Part shown: positions 18,654 through 29,319 of the stretch, in pieces | How positions within the stretch are numbered: the first letter of the stretch is position 1 | Layout of the letters: every line of letters starts with the position of its first letter | Source: Pseudomonadota bacterium | Lineage (GTDB): Bacteria > Desulfobacterota > Binatia > Binatales > Binataceae | Length of the DNA stretch: 64,000 nucleotides | Direction: 5' to 3' | Assembly: GCA_021324455.1 (NCBI GenBank) | Contig: JAJPJA010000059.1 | Coordinates: forward strand, 1-64,000 | Position numbers and translations under genes: made by a program | The notes under the pieces: generated by a model | What the model saw: only the letters and a program-made list of their open reading frames with translations | Databases searched by the model: none | Told to the model about the DNA's origin: nothing

Positions 18654-18993
18654 GATCAAAGCCTCAAAATTATCAGTTAAGTTGACTCATGGCGGCTCGG
18701 TTCCTAGCGCGGCAGGCCCGGAGAATCAAGTCAAACCGTTTTCCACCGCCCTCTCAAAAACGCGGCCGCTTTCAGAAACCATGCGTTACCTCGGCGGGTA
18801 CGCGGCGGTGAGATTTGATGGAACGCCGGTGTGATAAGGAATCCGGGAACTTGCGCGGGCGAAATCCTCCTGATGGACATCAGGGCCCCGGGCTGGTAAT
18901 TAGCTCCAGGCCCTGAGCAGTCCAAAAATCGATCGCCGTCGCTGTACGGTTCGGGTACACTTCAGGCAGGTCGAGGGCGGGAGCACTTCGAGC
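18654..18993. other. Divergent intergenic region, no gene seen
   Basis: 340 bp between the divergently transcribed di-haem cytochrome and luciferase-like gene. It contains a set of overlapping hairpin arms near 18869-18915 and otherwise no protein-like frame on either strand. Confidence 0.5.
18869..18915 (+). promoter_or_regulatory. Overlapping hairpin arms in the leader of the luciferase-like gene
   Basis: CCTGAT-GGAC-ATCAGG (18869-18884) is a perfect 6-bp stem. Its right arm shares bases with CAGGGCC (18881-18887), which can instead pair with GGCCCTG (18909-18915). The two foldings exclude one another, as in attenuators, and end 78 bp before the ATG at 18994. No known riboswitch class is recognisable. 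Confidence 0.3.
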
Positions 18994-20289
18994 ATGAAGT
19001 TCCACTGGTTCGCAGAGGTAACGTATCCGGATCTGCCGGCCGATTTCCGCGAGCGGTACCGGTCGGCGTGGGTCAGTCCGCCGGCGCGGCTGGCCGATCC
19101 GCAAAGGGTAGGCGAGACCTATCGGATGTTCTTGCGGCTGATGCAACTGGCGGATCAGGTTGGCTTCGACGGCCTGACCGTCAACGAGCATCATCAGACC
19201 GTGATCGCGATGACGCCGTCGCCCAATCTGCTGGCCGCCAGTCTGGCTACCAGCACCAGGAATGCCGCGATCACGATCGTCGGCAACTCGCTGGCGCTGT
19301 ACAATCCGCCCACCCGCATCGCGGAGGAATACGCCTATATCGACTGCATTTCGGGCGGACGTTTGGCCGCGGGATTCGTGCTCGGCACACCGATGGATTC
19401 GGTGTTCGCCTACGGGATGCCGCCGATCGAGGTGCGGGCGCGATTCGAAGAGGCGCGCCAGCTCATCCTGCGCGCCTGGAGCGAACCTGAACCGTTCATC
19501 TTCAACGGCCAGTACAACAAGCTGCGCTACGTCAATATCTGGCCGCGGCCGGTGCAGAAGCGGATTCCGATTTGGGTGCCCGGAGGAGGCGGCAGCGTCG
19601 AGACCTGGGATTTGGTCAACCAGCACGACTACTGCTACGGGCATCTGTCGTTCTCCGGGCTGTATTCCTCCAAGCCGCTGGTGGACGCGTTCTGGCAATA
19701 CATCAACGATCGCGGCGGCAACATGAATCCGCATCGGATGGCGTTCACCCAGGTCGTATGCCTGGCCAACACCGAAGCCGAGGCGGAGAAGGAATATTAC
19801 GACGCGGTGCGTTACTTTCATCGCAACTCCGCGCCCGGCAATTTCGGCAACCCGCCCGGATACACCACGATCAGGTCGCTGAAAGCCGCCGCCGCCCAGG
19901 TCAGCCAAGGCCGCAGCAAATTGACGCCGGAGGATCGTATCCGCGCCAGCCGCGGCGAGATGAGCTTCTGGGAGTACGATGAGAAAGGCTACATCATCGC
20001 CGGACCGCCGCAGCGGGTGCGCCAGCGTCTGCGCGATTTGATAACCGACCTGCGGATCGGCCAGCTTATCGCGACTCCGCACGTCGGCAATCTGCGCGAG
20101 GAGGTGGCGGCCGAGAACACGCGGCTGTTCGGCTTGCAGGTCGCGCCCTACCTGCGCGACTTATGGGCCGATCAGCCCGATTACTGGACGCCCGAGGCAA
20201 GCCAGAAGCTGGTCGCCGCCAACGCGCCGGCTGCGCCGCGCGAGCGCGCTGCGGCCTGCGCGCCCCAAATTCCCGCGCACGCCAAATAG
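18994..20289 (+). CDS. LLM-class flavin-dependent oxidoreductase (luciferase-like)
   Basis: 431 residues of the bacterial luciferase superfamily, which use FMN or F420. Family features include MKFHWFAEVTYPDLP at the start, GFDGLTVNEHHQT at about 57-69, TRNAAITIVGNSLALYNPPTRIAEEYAYIDCISGGRLAAGFVLG in mid-protein (given here only as a landmark in shortened form: RIAEEYAYID, SGGRLAAGF), RPVQKRIPIWVPGGGG for the phosphate-binding site, and a C-terminal GPPQRVRQRLRDL. The N-terminus differs from the F420-specific MNIGV type found at 49665, and the family member is closer to flavin monooxygenases. It is followed 3-15 bp later by an alpha/beta hydrolase and then a second one, probably one operon for oxidation and hydrolysis of an ester or ketone substrate. 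Confidence 0.85.
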   Translation: MKFHWFAEVTYPDLPADFRERYRSAWVSPPARLADPQRVGETYRMFLRLMQLADQVGFDGLTVNEHHQTVIAMTPSPNLLAASLATSTRNAAITIVGNSLALYNPPTRIAEEYAYIDCISGGRLAAGFVLGTPMDSVFAYGMPPIEVRARFEEARQLILRAWSEPEPFIFNGQYNKLRYVNIWPRPVQKRIPIWVPGGGGSVETWDLVNQHDYCYGHLSFSGLYSSKPLVDAFWQYINDRGGNMNPHRMAFTQVVCLANTEAEAEKEYYDAVRYFHRNSAPGNFGNPPGYTTIRSLKAAAAQVSQGRSKLTPEDRIRASRGEMSFWEYDEKGYIIAGPPQRVRQRLRDLITDLRIGQLIATPHVGNLREEVAAENTRLFGLQVAPYLRDLWADQPDYWTPEASQKLVAANAPAAPRERAAACAPQIPAHAK

Positions 20290-20304
20290 CAGGTGGATCG
20301 AACG

Positions 20305-21078
20305 ATGAAGATGGCGCGCGAAACAGTGGGCGGTTTGCAAATCCGCCAATGGCGCGGCGGCGCCGGAGCCCCGCTTTTGTTTCTGCATGGATTCGAGCAT
20401 CATCCGGGAGACGCCCCCTTCCTCAACCGTCTCGCGCAACTGTTCGAAGTCAGAGCCCCCGAGCATCCCGGATTCGGCGAGTCCGCCGGTTTTGACGACA
20501 ACTACGATATAATCGACGTCGCACTGCACTACCGGCGCCTGATTGAGTCATGGCGCAAAGGTCCCGTCGATGTCGTCGGCCACTGCCTGGGCGGAATGTT
20601 TGCGGCCGAACTGGCCGCCATCAGTCCGCATCTGGTGCGCAAGCTGATCCTGGTTGACGCCTATGGGTTGTGGCTTGACGAGCAGCCGCTGCCCGATCCA
20701 TTTACGCTGCCGCCCAAAGAGCTCGAACGCGCCAAGTGGTGCGACCCGGGCAAGGCGCCGATACCCGAACCGTCGGCGTTGGAGGGCGGCAGCGAACCCG
20801 GCGCGATAGGGATTTTTCGCGCACAGAATCTGGGGACCGCGACCAAGTTCATGTGGCCGATTCCGGATCGCGGCCTGGTCCGGCGTCTGCCCTACATTTG
20901 CGCATCAACGCTGGTTGTGCACGGCGAGGCCGACGGTCTGATCCCGTTGGCATACGCGCGGGCGTTGGCGGAAAAAATTCCCGATGCCCGCGTCAGCATT
21001 ATTCGCAATGCCGGGCATCTGCCGATGATCGAAGCCGAAGCCGAGTTCATCGCGGCAGTCAGCCAGTTTCTGGGTTGA
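20305..21078 (+). CDS. Alpha/beta hydrolase with a cysteine nucleophile
   Basis: 257 residues of the alpha/beta hydrolase fold. FLHGFEHH (27-33) forms the oxyanion loop, GHCLGG (92-97) the nucleophile elbow, Asp210 in HGEADGLIP and His238 in NAGHLP complete the triad. The elbow residue is Cys94 instead of the usual Ser; Cys is used by dienelactone hydrolase and a few other family members that cleave activated esters or lactones. I chose ATG 20305 with AGGTGG 8 bases upstream; an upstream GTG at 20293 is possible. It sits 15 bp after the luciferase-like oxygenase gene and 42 bp before another hydrolase. Confidence 0.82.
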   Translation: MKMARETVGGLQIRQWRGGAGAPLLFLHGFEHHPGDAPFLNRLAQLFEVRAPEHPGFGESAGFDDNYDIIDVALHYRRLIESWRKGPVDVVGHCLGGMFAAELAAISPHLVRKLILVDAYGLWLDEQPLPDPFTLPPKELERAKWCDPGKAPIPEPSALEGGSEPGAIGIFRAQNLGTATKFMWPIPDRGLVRRLPYICASTLVVHGEADGLIPLAYARALAEKIPDARVSIIRNAGHLPMIEAEAEFIAAVSQFLG

Positions 21079-21120
21079 GGGGCTTAAAGGCCGCGGCCCT
21101 GGTTAATCTCATCGCGGACG

Positions 21121-21918
21121 ATGGCGACGGCGCGGGTCAACGCAATCAGGCTCCACTACCAGGTAGAGGGCAGCGGGCCGCCGCTGCTTCTGATCAGCGG
21201 ATTGGGGCAGAACTCCTCGGCGTGGGCGCCGATGCTGCCGCTTTTGCGCGGCCAGTTCACCTGTATCACCTTCGATAGTCGCGGCACCGGACGCGGCGAC
21301 GTGCCGCCCGGTCCCTATACCATCGATCAGATGGGCGATGACGCCGCTGAATTGATCGAGCATCTGAAAACCGGCCCGGTCCGCGCCGTCGGATGGTCGC
21401 TGGGCGGGTCCGTTCTGCAGTCGATGCTGATACGGCATCGCCAACGGCTGTCGCGCGCCGTGCTGCTGAGCGCATTTCCCTGCTATACGCAACTGCAACA
21501 TCATTGGCTCGATTGCCTGCTTGCGCTGCAGCGCGGCGGCGTCGATCCGCTGGCGATGGGCGTCTTGCGCATGGCCTGGGTATTCACGCCGCGATGGCTC
21601 AGCAGCCACGATGCGGCGGTGGCCAATGCGCAGGCCGCATTGAAAGATCCGTATCCGACCGGGATTGAAGGCTTAGAGGCGCAGGCGCATGGTTTGCGCC
21701 GATACGACTCGCGCCGGGATTTGCCCTCGGTGTCAACGCCAACGATGGTTCTGGTCGGGGCGGAGGATATACTGACGCCGGTGGAACAATCGGCCGAGAT
21801 TGCGCGGCTGATTCCGCATGCGACGCTGCGGGTGATGCCGCGCGGCGGTCACGGTATGGCGCTGGAGTATATGTCTGATACCGCCAGAGCTATACTTGAT
21901 TATTTGGGAACTGAATAA
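21121..21918 (+). CDS. Alpha/beta hydrolase (Ser nucleophile)
   Basis: 265 residues. LISGLGQNSSAW (24-35) is the oxyanion region, GWSLGG places Ser93 at the nucleophile elbow, VGAEDILTP carries the acid and PRGGHGMALE the catalytic His. The layout matches esterases or 3-oxoadipate enol-lactonase-like proteins. It is the third gene after the luciferase-like oxygenase and the Cys-type hydrolase on the same strand, so the three probably share a substrate. The ATG has only a weak ribosome site. Specificity is not predictable. Confidence 0.85.
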   Translation: MATARVNAIRLHYQVEGSGPPLLLISGLGQNSSAWAPMLPLLRGQFTCITFDSRGTGRGDVPPGPYTIDQMGDDAAELIEHLKTGPVRAVGWSLGGSVLQSMLIRHRQRLSRAVLLSAFPCYTQLQHHWLDCLLALQRGGVDPLAMGVLRMAWVFTPRWLSSHDAAVANAQAALKDPYPTGIEGLEAQAHGLRRYDSRRDLPSVSTPTMVLVGAEDILTPVEQSAEIARLIPHATLRVMPRGGHGMALEYMSDTARAILDYLGTE

Positions 21919-22159
21919 TCGGTCGCCGCCATTTGCTGCTGTAATCCTTATCAGGAAGCCAAACCTTGTGGGCGCATGGCTCAGGCGGCGGCAAACCAAC
22001 CGGTTAAACTCCTACTGAGTAATGTGTGCTTCGTTGACCTGCGCTGGTCCTCGATGGTCAGATTGGATTGTTTCCTTCGACCGATTGAACGCCTCCGGCA
22101 TTATTCTGACCGATGCGGCAGCTTTATTCTGGCAAGCATGTGGAGAGATCGTGTAAACC

Positions 22160-23716
22160 TTGAACGTCGCGTGGTTTGTAACCGATTCTTCCATGGACAG
22201 CGCATTCGCAACCGCTGCCGAGCACCTGGCTGCTTGCAAGCAAAGCTTGCTGACTCGATGGCGCGAGTCGGTGCGCGCGGATTCGCGCCTGCCCGACAGC
22301 CGTTTGACTCTTAGCGACCGGCAACTCGAGGACCATCTTCCGGATCTGATCGACACCATTATCGGCGCTTTGCGCGGCGATCGGATATCCAGTGAGCAGG
22401 TGCGGCAAAACGGAGCGGGCCACGGTTCCACCCGCCGGGCGCAGGGTTATCTGATTGCGCAGGCGGTTTGGGAATTCGCGATGTTCCGCAAGCTGGTGCG
22501 AGAATCAGTTGAGCAGTTGATTGCCCGGCTTTCGCCCGAATGCGTATTTGCGGTGCTCGATACGGTGCTCAACCTGATCGACATCAGCGAGCTTGGTTCG
22601 GTGGAAAGATATGTCCAGGAGGAGCAGCGGGAACGCGACGCCGCGCGCGAACAATTGCGCCGCGTGGATCAGCAAAAGGATCGCTTTCTTGCGGTCCTGT
22701 CACACGAGTTGCGCAATCCCCTGGCCTCGATCCGGACCGCCGCTCACGTGCTCAACGGCCAGCACGTGACCGCGTCGGGGCGTCAGCGCGCTTTGGAAAT
22801 AATCGATCGCCAGACCAGGCATCAGACCCGTTTAATCGATGACCTGCTCGACCTCAACCGGATCTCGCAGGGCAGGATCGAATTGCGTCTGGAGCCGGTC
22901 GATTTGCGCCAGGCGGTCAAAAACGTAATCGATACCTATCTGCCCGCGATTGAATCCAAATCGATCAGCTTTCGTTTCGATTATCCGGGCCGCGAAATTA
23001 TGCTGCTCGCCGATTCGGTGCGCATCGAACAGATCATTTCCAATCTGCTGACCAATTCGCTCAAGTTCACCGATTCCGGCGGCTCCATCGAGCTCAGCCT
23101 CGCGGCCGCTGACGGCTGCGCGGTTCTGACCGTGCGCGACTCGGGAGCGGGAATCGAACCGTCGCGGCTGGCCGGCGTATTCGAGTTGTTTTCGCAGGCG
23201 CGCACCGGCAAGGGCGGCGAAGGTCTCGGCATCGGACTGTGGCTGGCCAGGCAGCTGGTCGAGATGCATGGCGGACAGATAGAGCTGACCAGCGGCGGCC
23301 AGAACCAGGGTACCCAGGTCGTGGTCAGGCTGAAGTCGATGTCAACCATGGGCAAGGCCGGCAAACGGATTCTGCTGGTTGAAGACGACCCCGATCAGCG
23401 CGAACTGCTGGCGATGGCGCTGGCGGAGATCGACGCCGAAGTAGTCGGCGCCAAGGACGGATCGGAAGCGATCAGAATTATGAAGGAGCGGGAGTTCGAT
23501 GTCTGCCTGCTCGATCTCAGTCTCCCCGACATATCCGGTTATGAACTGATTGGCAGGCTCACCGATCTCCATCGAGACCGGCCTCCGGTAATGATCGCGC
23601 TTACCGGCTACGGACGGCCCGAAGACGCCGCCCGGGTGAAAGCCGCCGGATTTCAGCATCACGTGGTCAAACCGGCCGATATCAATCAGCTCCAGCGCCT
23701 GATCGGCGAGAGTTGA
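22160..23716 (+). CDS. Hybrid sensor histidine kinase with C-terminal receiver
   Basis: 518 residues from a TTG at 22160; ATG 22193 is an alternative start 11 codons in. An N-terminal helical domain (about 15-125, with HGSTRRAQGYLIAQ) resembles the RsbRD-type sensor domain. A short coiled linker leads to HisKA with SHELRNP (phospho-acceptor His182), then HATPase with NLLTNSLKF (295-303), RDSGAGI and GLGIGLWLARQLVEMHGG. A receiver domain from about 402 carries Asp409/Asp410, phosphorylatable Asp452 and a conserved Lys near 503 (VVKPAD). No membrane segment is visible, so it should be cytoplasmic. The TTG start has GGAGAG 12-14 bases upstream. No output regulator is adjacent; the partner is unknown. 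Confidence 0.88.
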   Translation: MNVAWFVTDSSMDSAFATAAEHLAACKQSLLTRWRESVRADSRLPDSRLTLSDRQLEDHLPDLIDTIIGALRGDRISSEQVRQNGAGHGSTRRAQGYLIAQAVWEFAMFRKLVRESVEQLIARLSPECVFAVLDTVLNLIDISELGSVERYVQEEQRERDAAREQLRRVDQQKDRFLAVLSHELRNPLASIRTAAHVLNGQHVTASGRQRALEIIDRQTRHQTRLIDDLLDLNRISQGRIELRLEPVDLRQAVKNVIDTYLPAIESKSISFRFDYPGREIMLLADSVRIEQIISNLLTNSLKFTDSGGSIELSLAAADGCAVLTVRDSGAGIEPSRLAGVFELFSQARTGKGGEGLGIGLWLARQLVEMHGGQIELTSGGQNQGTQVVVRLKSMSTMGKAGKRILLVEDDPDQRELLAMALAEIDAEVVGAKDGSEAIRIMKEREFDVCLLDLSLPDISGYELIGRLTDLHRDRPPVMIALTGYGRPEDAARVKAAGFQHHVVKPADINQLQRLIGES

Positions 23717-23742
23717 GGGGGGAAGCGGCGATGGGGGCCGAT

Positions 23743-24347
23743 TCAGGCGGCGCCCAGGATGCGTTTGATCTTGAGCGCGATGTCCGCGGCGTAAACGACG
23801 TCGCTGATGATTGCGACGGCGTCGGCGCCGGCGGCGAGCAGTTCGGGTACGCGCTCTTCGGTGATTCCGCCGATCGCGACAATCGGCACGCCGACGGCGG
23901 CGCGCACCTCGCGCAGCATCGCCCGCCCCTTGCCGGTTGGGTTCTGTTTGGCCCCCCCCGGATACATCGGGCCGAAGCCGATATAAGCCGCGCCGCCGGC
24001 TTCGGCCGCGCGCGCCTGATCCACGCTGGCGGTGGAAATGCCGATGATGCGCGCCGGACCGATCAGCTTGCGCGCCGCGCGCAGCGGGATATCGGTCTGC
24101 CCCAGATGGACGCCGGCGGCGTTGGCCAAAATGGCGATATCGATCCGGTCGTTGACCAAAAGCGTCGCGCCGCAGGGCTCGCAAAGAGCGGCAATCTCGC
24201 GCGCCGCCTTGAGAAAATCGCGCCCGCACGCGTGCTTAAGCCGCAACTGCAGCACGCGCGCGCCCGCCCCGAGCATCGTCCGCGCCAGCTCAACCGGATC
24301 ATGACCGGCGAGCGGATCGATCATCGCGTAGAAGTGGGAGGCGAGCT

Positions 24348-24351
<4 letters not shown>
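23743..24351 (-). CDS. thiE: Thiamine phosphate synthase
   Basis: 202 residues of the ThiE/TenI barrel, which condenses HMP pyrophosphate with thiazole phosphate. Motifs include VLQLRLKHA near 33-41 (family QLR.K), LLVNDRIDIAILANAAGVHLGQTD (shortened landmarks: LVNDR, GVHLGQTD), GISTAS, YIGFGPMYPGGAK (family GP.fpT.tK, somewhat divergent), IVAIGGIT and AIISDVVYA. It starts with GTG at 24349-24351, which overlaps the ntrC TGA as GTGA, so it is translationally coupled to the NtrC-type regulator. No TPP riboswitch could be placed in front of it, because its 5' end lies inside ntrC. The divergent GPMYPGGAK leaves a TenI-like role possible. Confidence 0.8.
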
Positions 24352-25827
<1,476 letters not shown>

Positions 25828-25850
<23 letters not shown>

Positions 25851-26955
25851 AGTTCGACTGCGAGCCGACCGCCAATGGCAGTGTAACCTTAAATGTCATT
25901 CCGGTCAGACCCGCCTCCTCGGATGGTTCCGCCCATAGTTTACCGTCATGCAGGGCGACCATGCGCTGGCTCAGCACCAGCCCCAGGCCGCTGCCGCTTG
26001 GTTTGGTTGTAAAGAACGGAGTAAACAGCTGCGCCTGCTGATCGGGAGTCATGCCGGGGCCGCTGTCGATCACCTCGACGCGCAAAAAGCGCCGCTGCTC
26101 ATGGCCCATCCGCAGCCGGAACTTGCTTTCCATCTGCGTGCGCAGCCGGATTGTACCGCTGGGCCCGATGGCTTCGATCGCGTTGCGAAAGAGGTTGAGA
26201 AATACGCGTTCCAGCGCCGCCGCGTCGCCCAGCACGTCGGGCAGGCTGGGGTCGAACACCTGTTCGACGCGGATGGCGCCCTCGACCGGCGGAAACAACC
26301 CCGCCATGCGCAGCGCACGATGCAGCACCATGTGGATGTTCACCGGCTGCTTCTTGAGGCGCTGTGGTCCGCTTACCGACAGCACCTGCTCGACCAGTTC
26401 CGTGATGCGGCTGACGCCGTCCATGATCAGGCCGCAGTACTGCCGGCCGCGATGGTCGGGCGCAAACAGTCCCGCCAGCAATTCGGCGGCGCCTTTGATA
26501 CCGGTCAGCGGATTTTTGATTTCGTGGGCCAGGCCCGAAGGCGACAGCCCCATCCGGCGCTCGCTGTCGGCGCCGTTGGCGACCAACTCCACTCCGCGCT
26601 GATGCGACAGGTCATGGAGCAGGACCACGGCACCCTTGAACTGACCGGTTTGGGTGAGCAACGGGGCGACCTCGGCGCGGACCGCCAAATCCTGGCCGGC
26701 GAGCGCCAGTTTGGCGTCGGCACAACTGGATTCCTGTCGTTTTTCCAGACAATCGTGCACCATTCCCTCCAGCCAGGGATTGCGCCCGAGCAGGCTGTCG
26801 ACCAAGCCGCGATTAACCTGCGAACCGAGCAGCGCCTCGGCGGCGGGGTTTTTCAGCACGATGTCGAGCCGGGGCGACAACACCACCACGGCGTCATTCA
26901 GACTGTCGAGAACGTCACGCCAGAGCTTCAAATTCGGTTGCCGCTTCAGTGGCAT
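25828..26955 (-). CDS. ntrB: NtrB-like sensor histidine kinase
   Basis: 375 residues without membrane segments. An N-terminal PAS domain (about 10-120: VLDSLNDAVVVLSPRLDIV, ALLG) is followed by HisKA with GLAHEIKNPL (His144) and a HATPase domain with FLNLFRNAIEAI, VIDSGPGMT and SGSGLGLVLSQRMVALHDG. The GLAHEIKNPLTGIKGAAELL block is characteristic of NtrB/GlnL. It overlaps ntrC by 23 bp. Upstream is a 364-bp divergent spacer shared with the lytic transglycosylase. NtrB responds to PII proteins in nitrogen control; whether that holds here is not shown by the sequence. Confidence 0.88.
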
Positions 26956-27319
26956 TAAGGATACCGGTGCGCCTGCGTGTATCCAAGGGCGGCGGGCGCC
27001 GCTGGATCAATTTTGAAAGTTTAGGCCCTCTGGAGGCAAATATGCGGCAATTGCGCAAAGCGGTTAAGCGATAAAGTGACAGGGCGGCAAAATCCTGACA
27101 GTTTTTCCACAATGCCAGGTTTTTCCTGCACTCGATACCCGCCTGCGATGCTGTTGGCGCAGTCGATCCTGCGGATTGGCCACACGATTCAAGCCTTCTC
27201 GCTTCCGCCGCATTCACGCCGAATTTATGTAGCTAATCAATCTACGATTTAACATTAGAATTTCTAATCACCTCCGGGGTTGCTTTGCGGCTTTGGGATA
27301 ACTAAGGTGCAACGGAACG
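26956..27319. other. Divergent intergenic region, no gene seen
   Basis: 364 bp between ntrB and the lytic transglycosylase gene. The right half (27215-27290) is AT-rich and contains the palindrome at 27254-27268. I see no protein-like frame or RNA gene. Promoters for both directions must lie here. Confidence 0.55.
27254..27268. promoter_or_regulatory. Perfect 15-bp palindrome upstream of the lytic transglycosylase
   Basis: ATTAGAA-T-TTCTAAT, two perfect 7-base arms around one T, in an AT-rich patch 52 bp before the ATG at 27320. This position would overlap or flank the promoter, so an operator is plausible. No regulator is assigned. Confidence 0.45.
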
Positions 27320-28246
27320 ATGTGGGGAAGGATGCGGTGTAGAACTATCATATTTGCGACTCTTCTGGTGGTCGCTCCGGTTTACGCCTCCGCTCAGACC
27401 ACTTCAAATTTGCTGCCCGAAAAACTCCAGTTTCAAGTCGGACAGCCGCGTAAAGTAGCCCCCTTTCCGCTGGTCCTGAACGCCGCCGTCCAGCACTACG
27501 TCGACTCCTATATCGCCCATTCCGAGGGACTCAAGCTCTCCTACGCCCGCAGCGCTCCGTACCTGACCCAGATGATGGACGTGCTGCGCCAGTATGGCGT
27601 GCCTTCGGACATGGTCTACCTGGCCTTTGCGGAAAGCTCCTTCACCAAGGCCGGCGCCGGACCATGGCAGCTGACCAAGGCGACCGCGCGCCGGTTCGGA
27701 CTGACCGTCAACGAATTCCTGGATGAGAGACGCGATCCGCTGAAGTCGACCCGGGCGGCGGCCGAGTATCTGGCTGAGCTCCATGACGAAATCGGCGACT
27801 GGCGTCTGACGATCATTGCCTGGAACACGGGCGAGGGGATGCTTTCGCATTTCGTTCGGGATCGTGGTGAGGATTTCGATCGGCTGCTGGAGCGTCTCCC
27901 GGGCCGTACCCGCTCACTGTTGAGCCGGTTCATGGCGGTGGCCTTCATTTCGAAGAATGCGCGCGAATACGGGATCGAGGAAGTGGTCTATTCGGAGCCC
28001 GCGCAGTACGCGCGCATCAGCGTTCCGGGCGGCACTCCGCTGACCAGGGTCGCTCAAGCGACTCATTCCCAGGTCTACGAGATCCAGCATCTGAACCCCG
28101 CGATCCTGACCGACCGTGTTCCGCCCGGCGGATACGACGTGGTGATTCCACTGTCCAGCAAGGTTGACGCGATCGGCGACTGGAGCCAGGTGGAGTCCGG
28201 CAATGCGACATGGCCGCATCGACGCGGCGATTCGATTCGCCGCTGA
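27320..28246 (+). CDS. Exported lytic transglycosylase (MltD-like)
   Basis: 308 residues with a signal peptide (TIIFATLLVVAPVYASAQ). The SLT domain shows catalytic Glu105 in LAFAESSF, GPWQLTKATARRFGL and DPLKSTRAAAEYLAELHDEIGDWRLTIIAWNTGEG (shortened landmarks: RAAAEYL, IIAWNTGEG), which matches MltD/Slt proteins that cleave peptidoglycan to 1,6-anhydro-muropeptides. The last 70 residues (YARISVPGGTPLTRVAQ, IQHLNPAIL, VPPGGYDVVIPL) look like a single degenerate LysM repeat. MltD usually has two or more LysM repeats, so this version is short. It acts in the periplasm. Transcribed divergently from ntrBC. Confidence 0.87.
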   Translation: MWGRMRCRTIIFATLLVVAPVYASAQTTSNLLPEKLQFQVGQPRKVAPFPLVLNAAVQHYVDSYIAHSEGLKLSYARSAPYLTQMMDVLRQYGVPSDMVYLAFAESSFTKAGAGPWQLTKATARRFGLTVNEFLDERRDPLKSTRAAAEYLAELHDEIGDWRLTIIAWNTGEGMLSHFVRDRGEDFDRLLERLPGRTRSLLSRFMAVAFISKNAREYGIEEVVYSEPAQYARISVPGGTPLTRVAQATHSQVYEIQHLNPAILTDRVPPGGYDVVIPLSSKVDAIGDWSQVESGNATWPHRRGDSIRR

Positions 28247-28394
28247 GCCGATTCACCGAACATTAATCCGCTTCGAATTCCCGCCGGTGAAGAGATGGAA
28301 CAGGCGGGCGCGGCGCCGTTTGGACCGCCATTTTTAAGCGCACAGGCCTCCGCAGTAGGGAGCGCGTTTAGGCGCTGATTTCCGCGCCGCAATT

Positions 28395-29108
28395 CTATTC
28401 TTCGAGCAAGTCGCGCCGGATGGTTTTGATTACCTGCGGACTTACCCCGATCTCGTGCACCAGAAACGAGTCGATGTCGCCGCTTTGGTCGATCAGGGCG
28501 AAGATCGGGTCGAGCTGGGCCGGGCTCAGCGGAATTCGCGGAAAGGCGGTATTGCTTTCCAAAAAGTCGGCCCGGATGCGTTCGCGTTCCACCCCCAGCA
28601 TCTCCAGCAGCATCGCGGCGCCGACTCCGGTGCGGTCGCGTCCGGCCGAGCAATGGAACAGCGCCGGATAGACTTCCTCCTGCGCCAAAAGCATGAAGAA
28701 GGTCTGCCACGCGTCGCGGAAATCGGTCACCAGCACCAGATGCTCATGGCCGGGCTTGATCGGCTGCGCAATGGAGCCGGCGCTGAACCATTTGTCTCCA
28801 ATCGGGATATGCTCCCAGCGCACGCTGGCGGCCAAAGTGCCGTCCAGTCCGCCGAGGACCGAAACTTCCAGCTTGCTCTGCAGCGTAATGACGGTTTTGA
28901 GCTTGAGGCTGTGCGCCGGGCTTTCCGGCGGGATAGTGGCCAGATGGGCCGAACGATAGATGTGTTCGCGTTTGATGCGCTTGCCGTCGCGCGTGGGATG
29001 GCCGCCGAGGTCGCGCAGGTTGCGGCCGGCAATCCGCCGCACCAGCTCGAAGTCAACCACCATCTGCTCTTTTTCCAGCTTGCCTGCGCTGCCGGTTGAT
29101 GATGACAA
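28395..29108 (-). CDS. Protein tyrosine/serine phosphatase-like protein
   Basis: 237 residues. The N-terminal RIAGRNLRDLGGHPTRDGKRIK and IYRSAHLA are typical of the bacterial tyrosine phosphatase family (IphP/LipA-like). The P-loop is HCSAGRDRTG with Cys153 and Arg159 (CX5R), and the following LLEMLGVERERI helix is standard. It would dephosphorylate phosphotyrosine or phosphoinositide-like substrates in the cytoplasm; no signal peptide is present. The start is the TTG at 29106-29108, which has AGGAGG with a 6-base spacer, far better than the internal ATG at 29063. Function in the cell is unknown. Confidence 0.85.
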   Translation of the reverse strand: MSSSTGSAGKLEKEQMVVDFELVRRIAGRNLRDLGGHPTRDGKRIKREHIYRSAHLATIPPESPAHSLKLKTVITLQSKLEVSVLGGLDGTLAASVRWEHIPIGDKWFSAGSIAQPIKPGHEHLVLVTDFRDAWQTFFMLLAQEEVYPALFHCSAGRDRTGVGAAMLLEMLGVERERIRADFLESNTAFPRIPLSPAQLDPIFALIDQSGDIDSFLVHEIGVSPQVIKTIRRDLLEE

Positions 29109-29319
29109 AGATGTCCTCCTGACTATTTATATGGTGCCCCAGCCCCTAATTATGGCGCAAGGACCCTTAACGTACGGGCCAATGAACTGTTAACACGCGG
29201 TGAACTCTTGCCCGCAGATGAGAACGGTTTGAAGTCCGAATTACGTTCGGCGATCAGCGACGGGCGGCGTTGTTTGCCCGCGCCGCCATAATCGAGCCGA
29301 GAGCTGCAACTCTTTTTTG

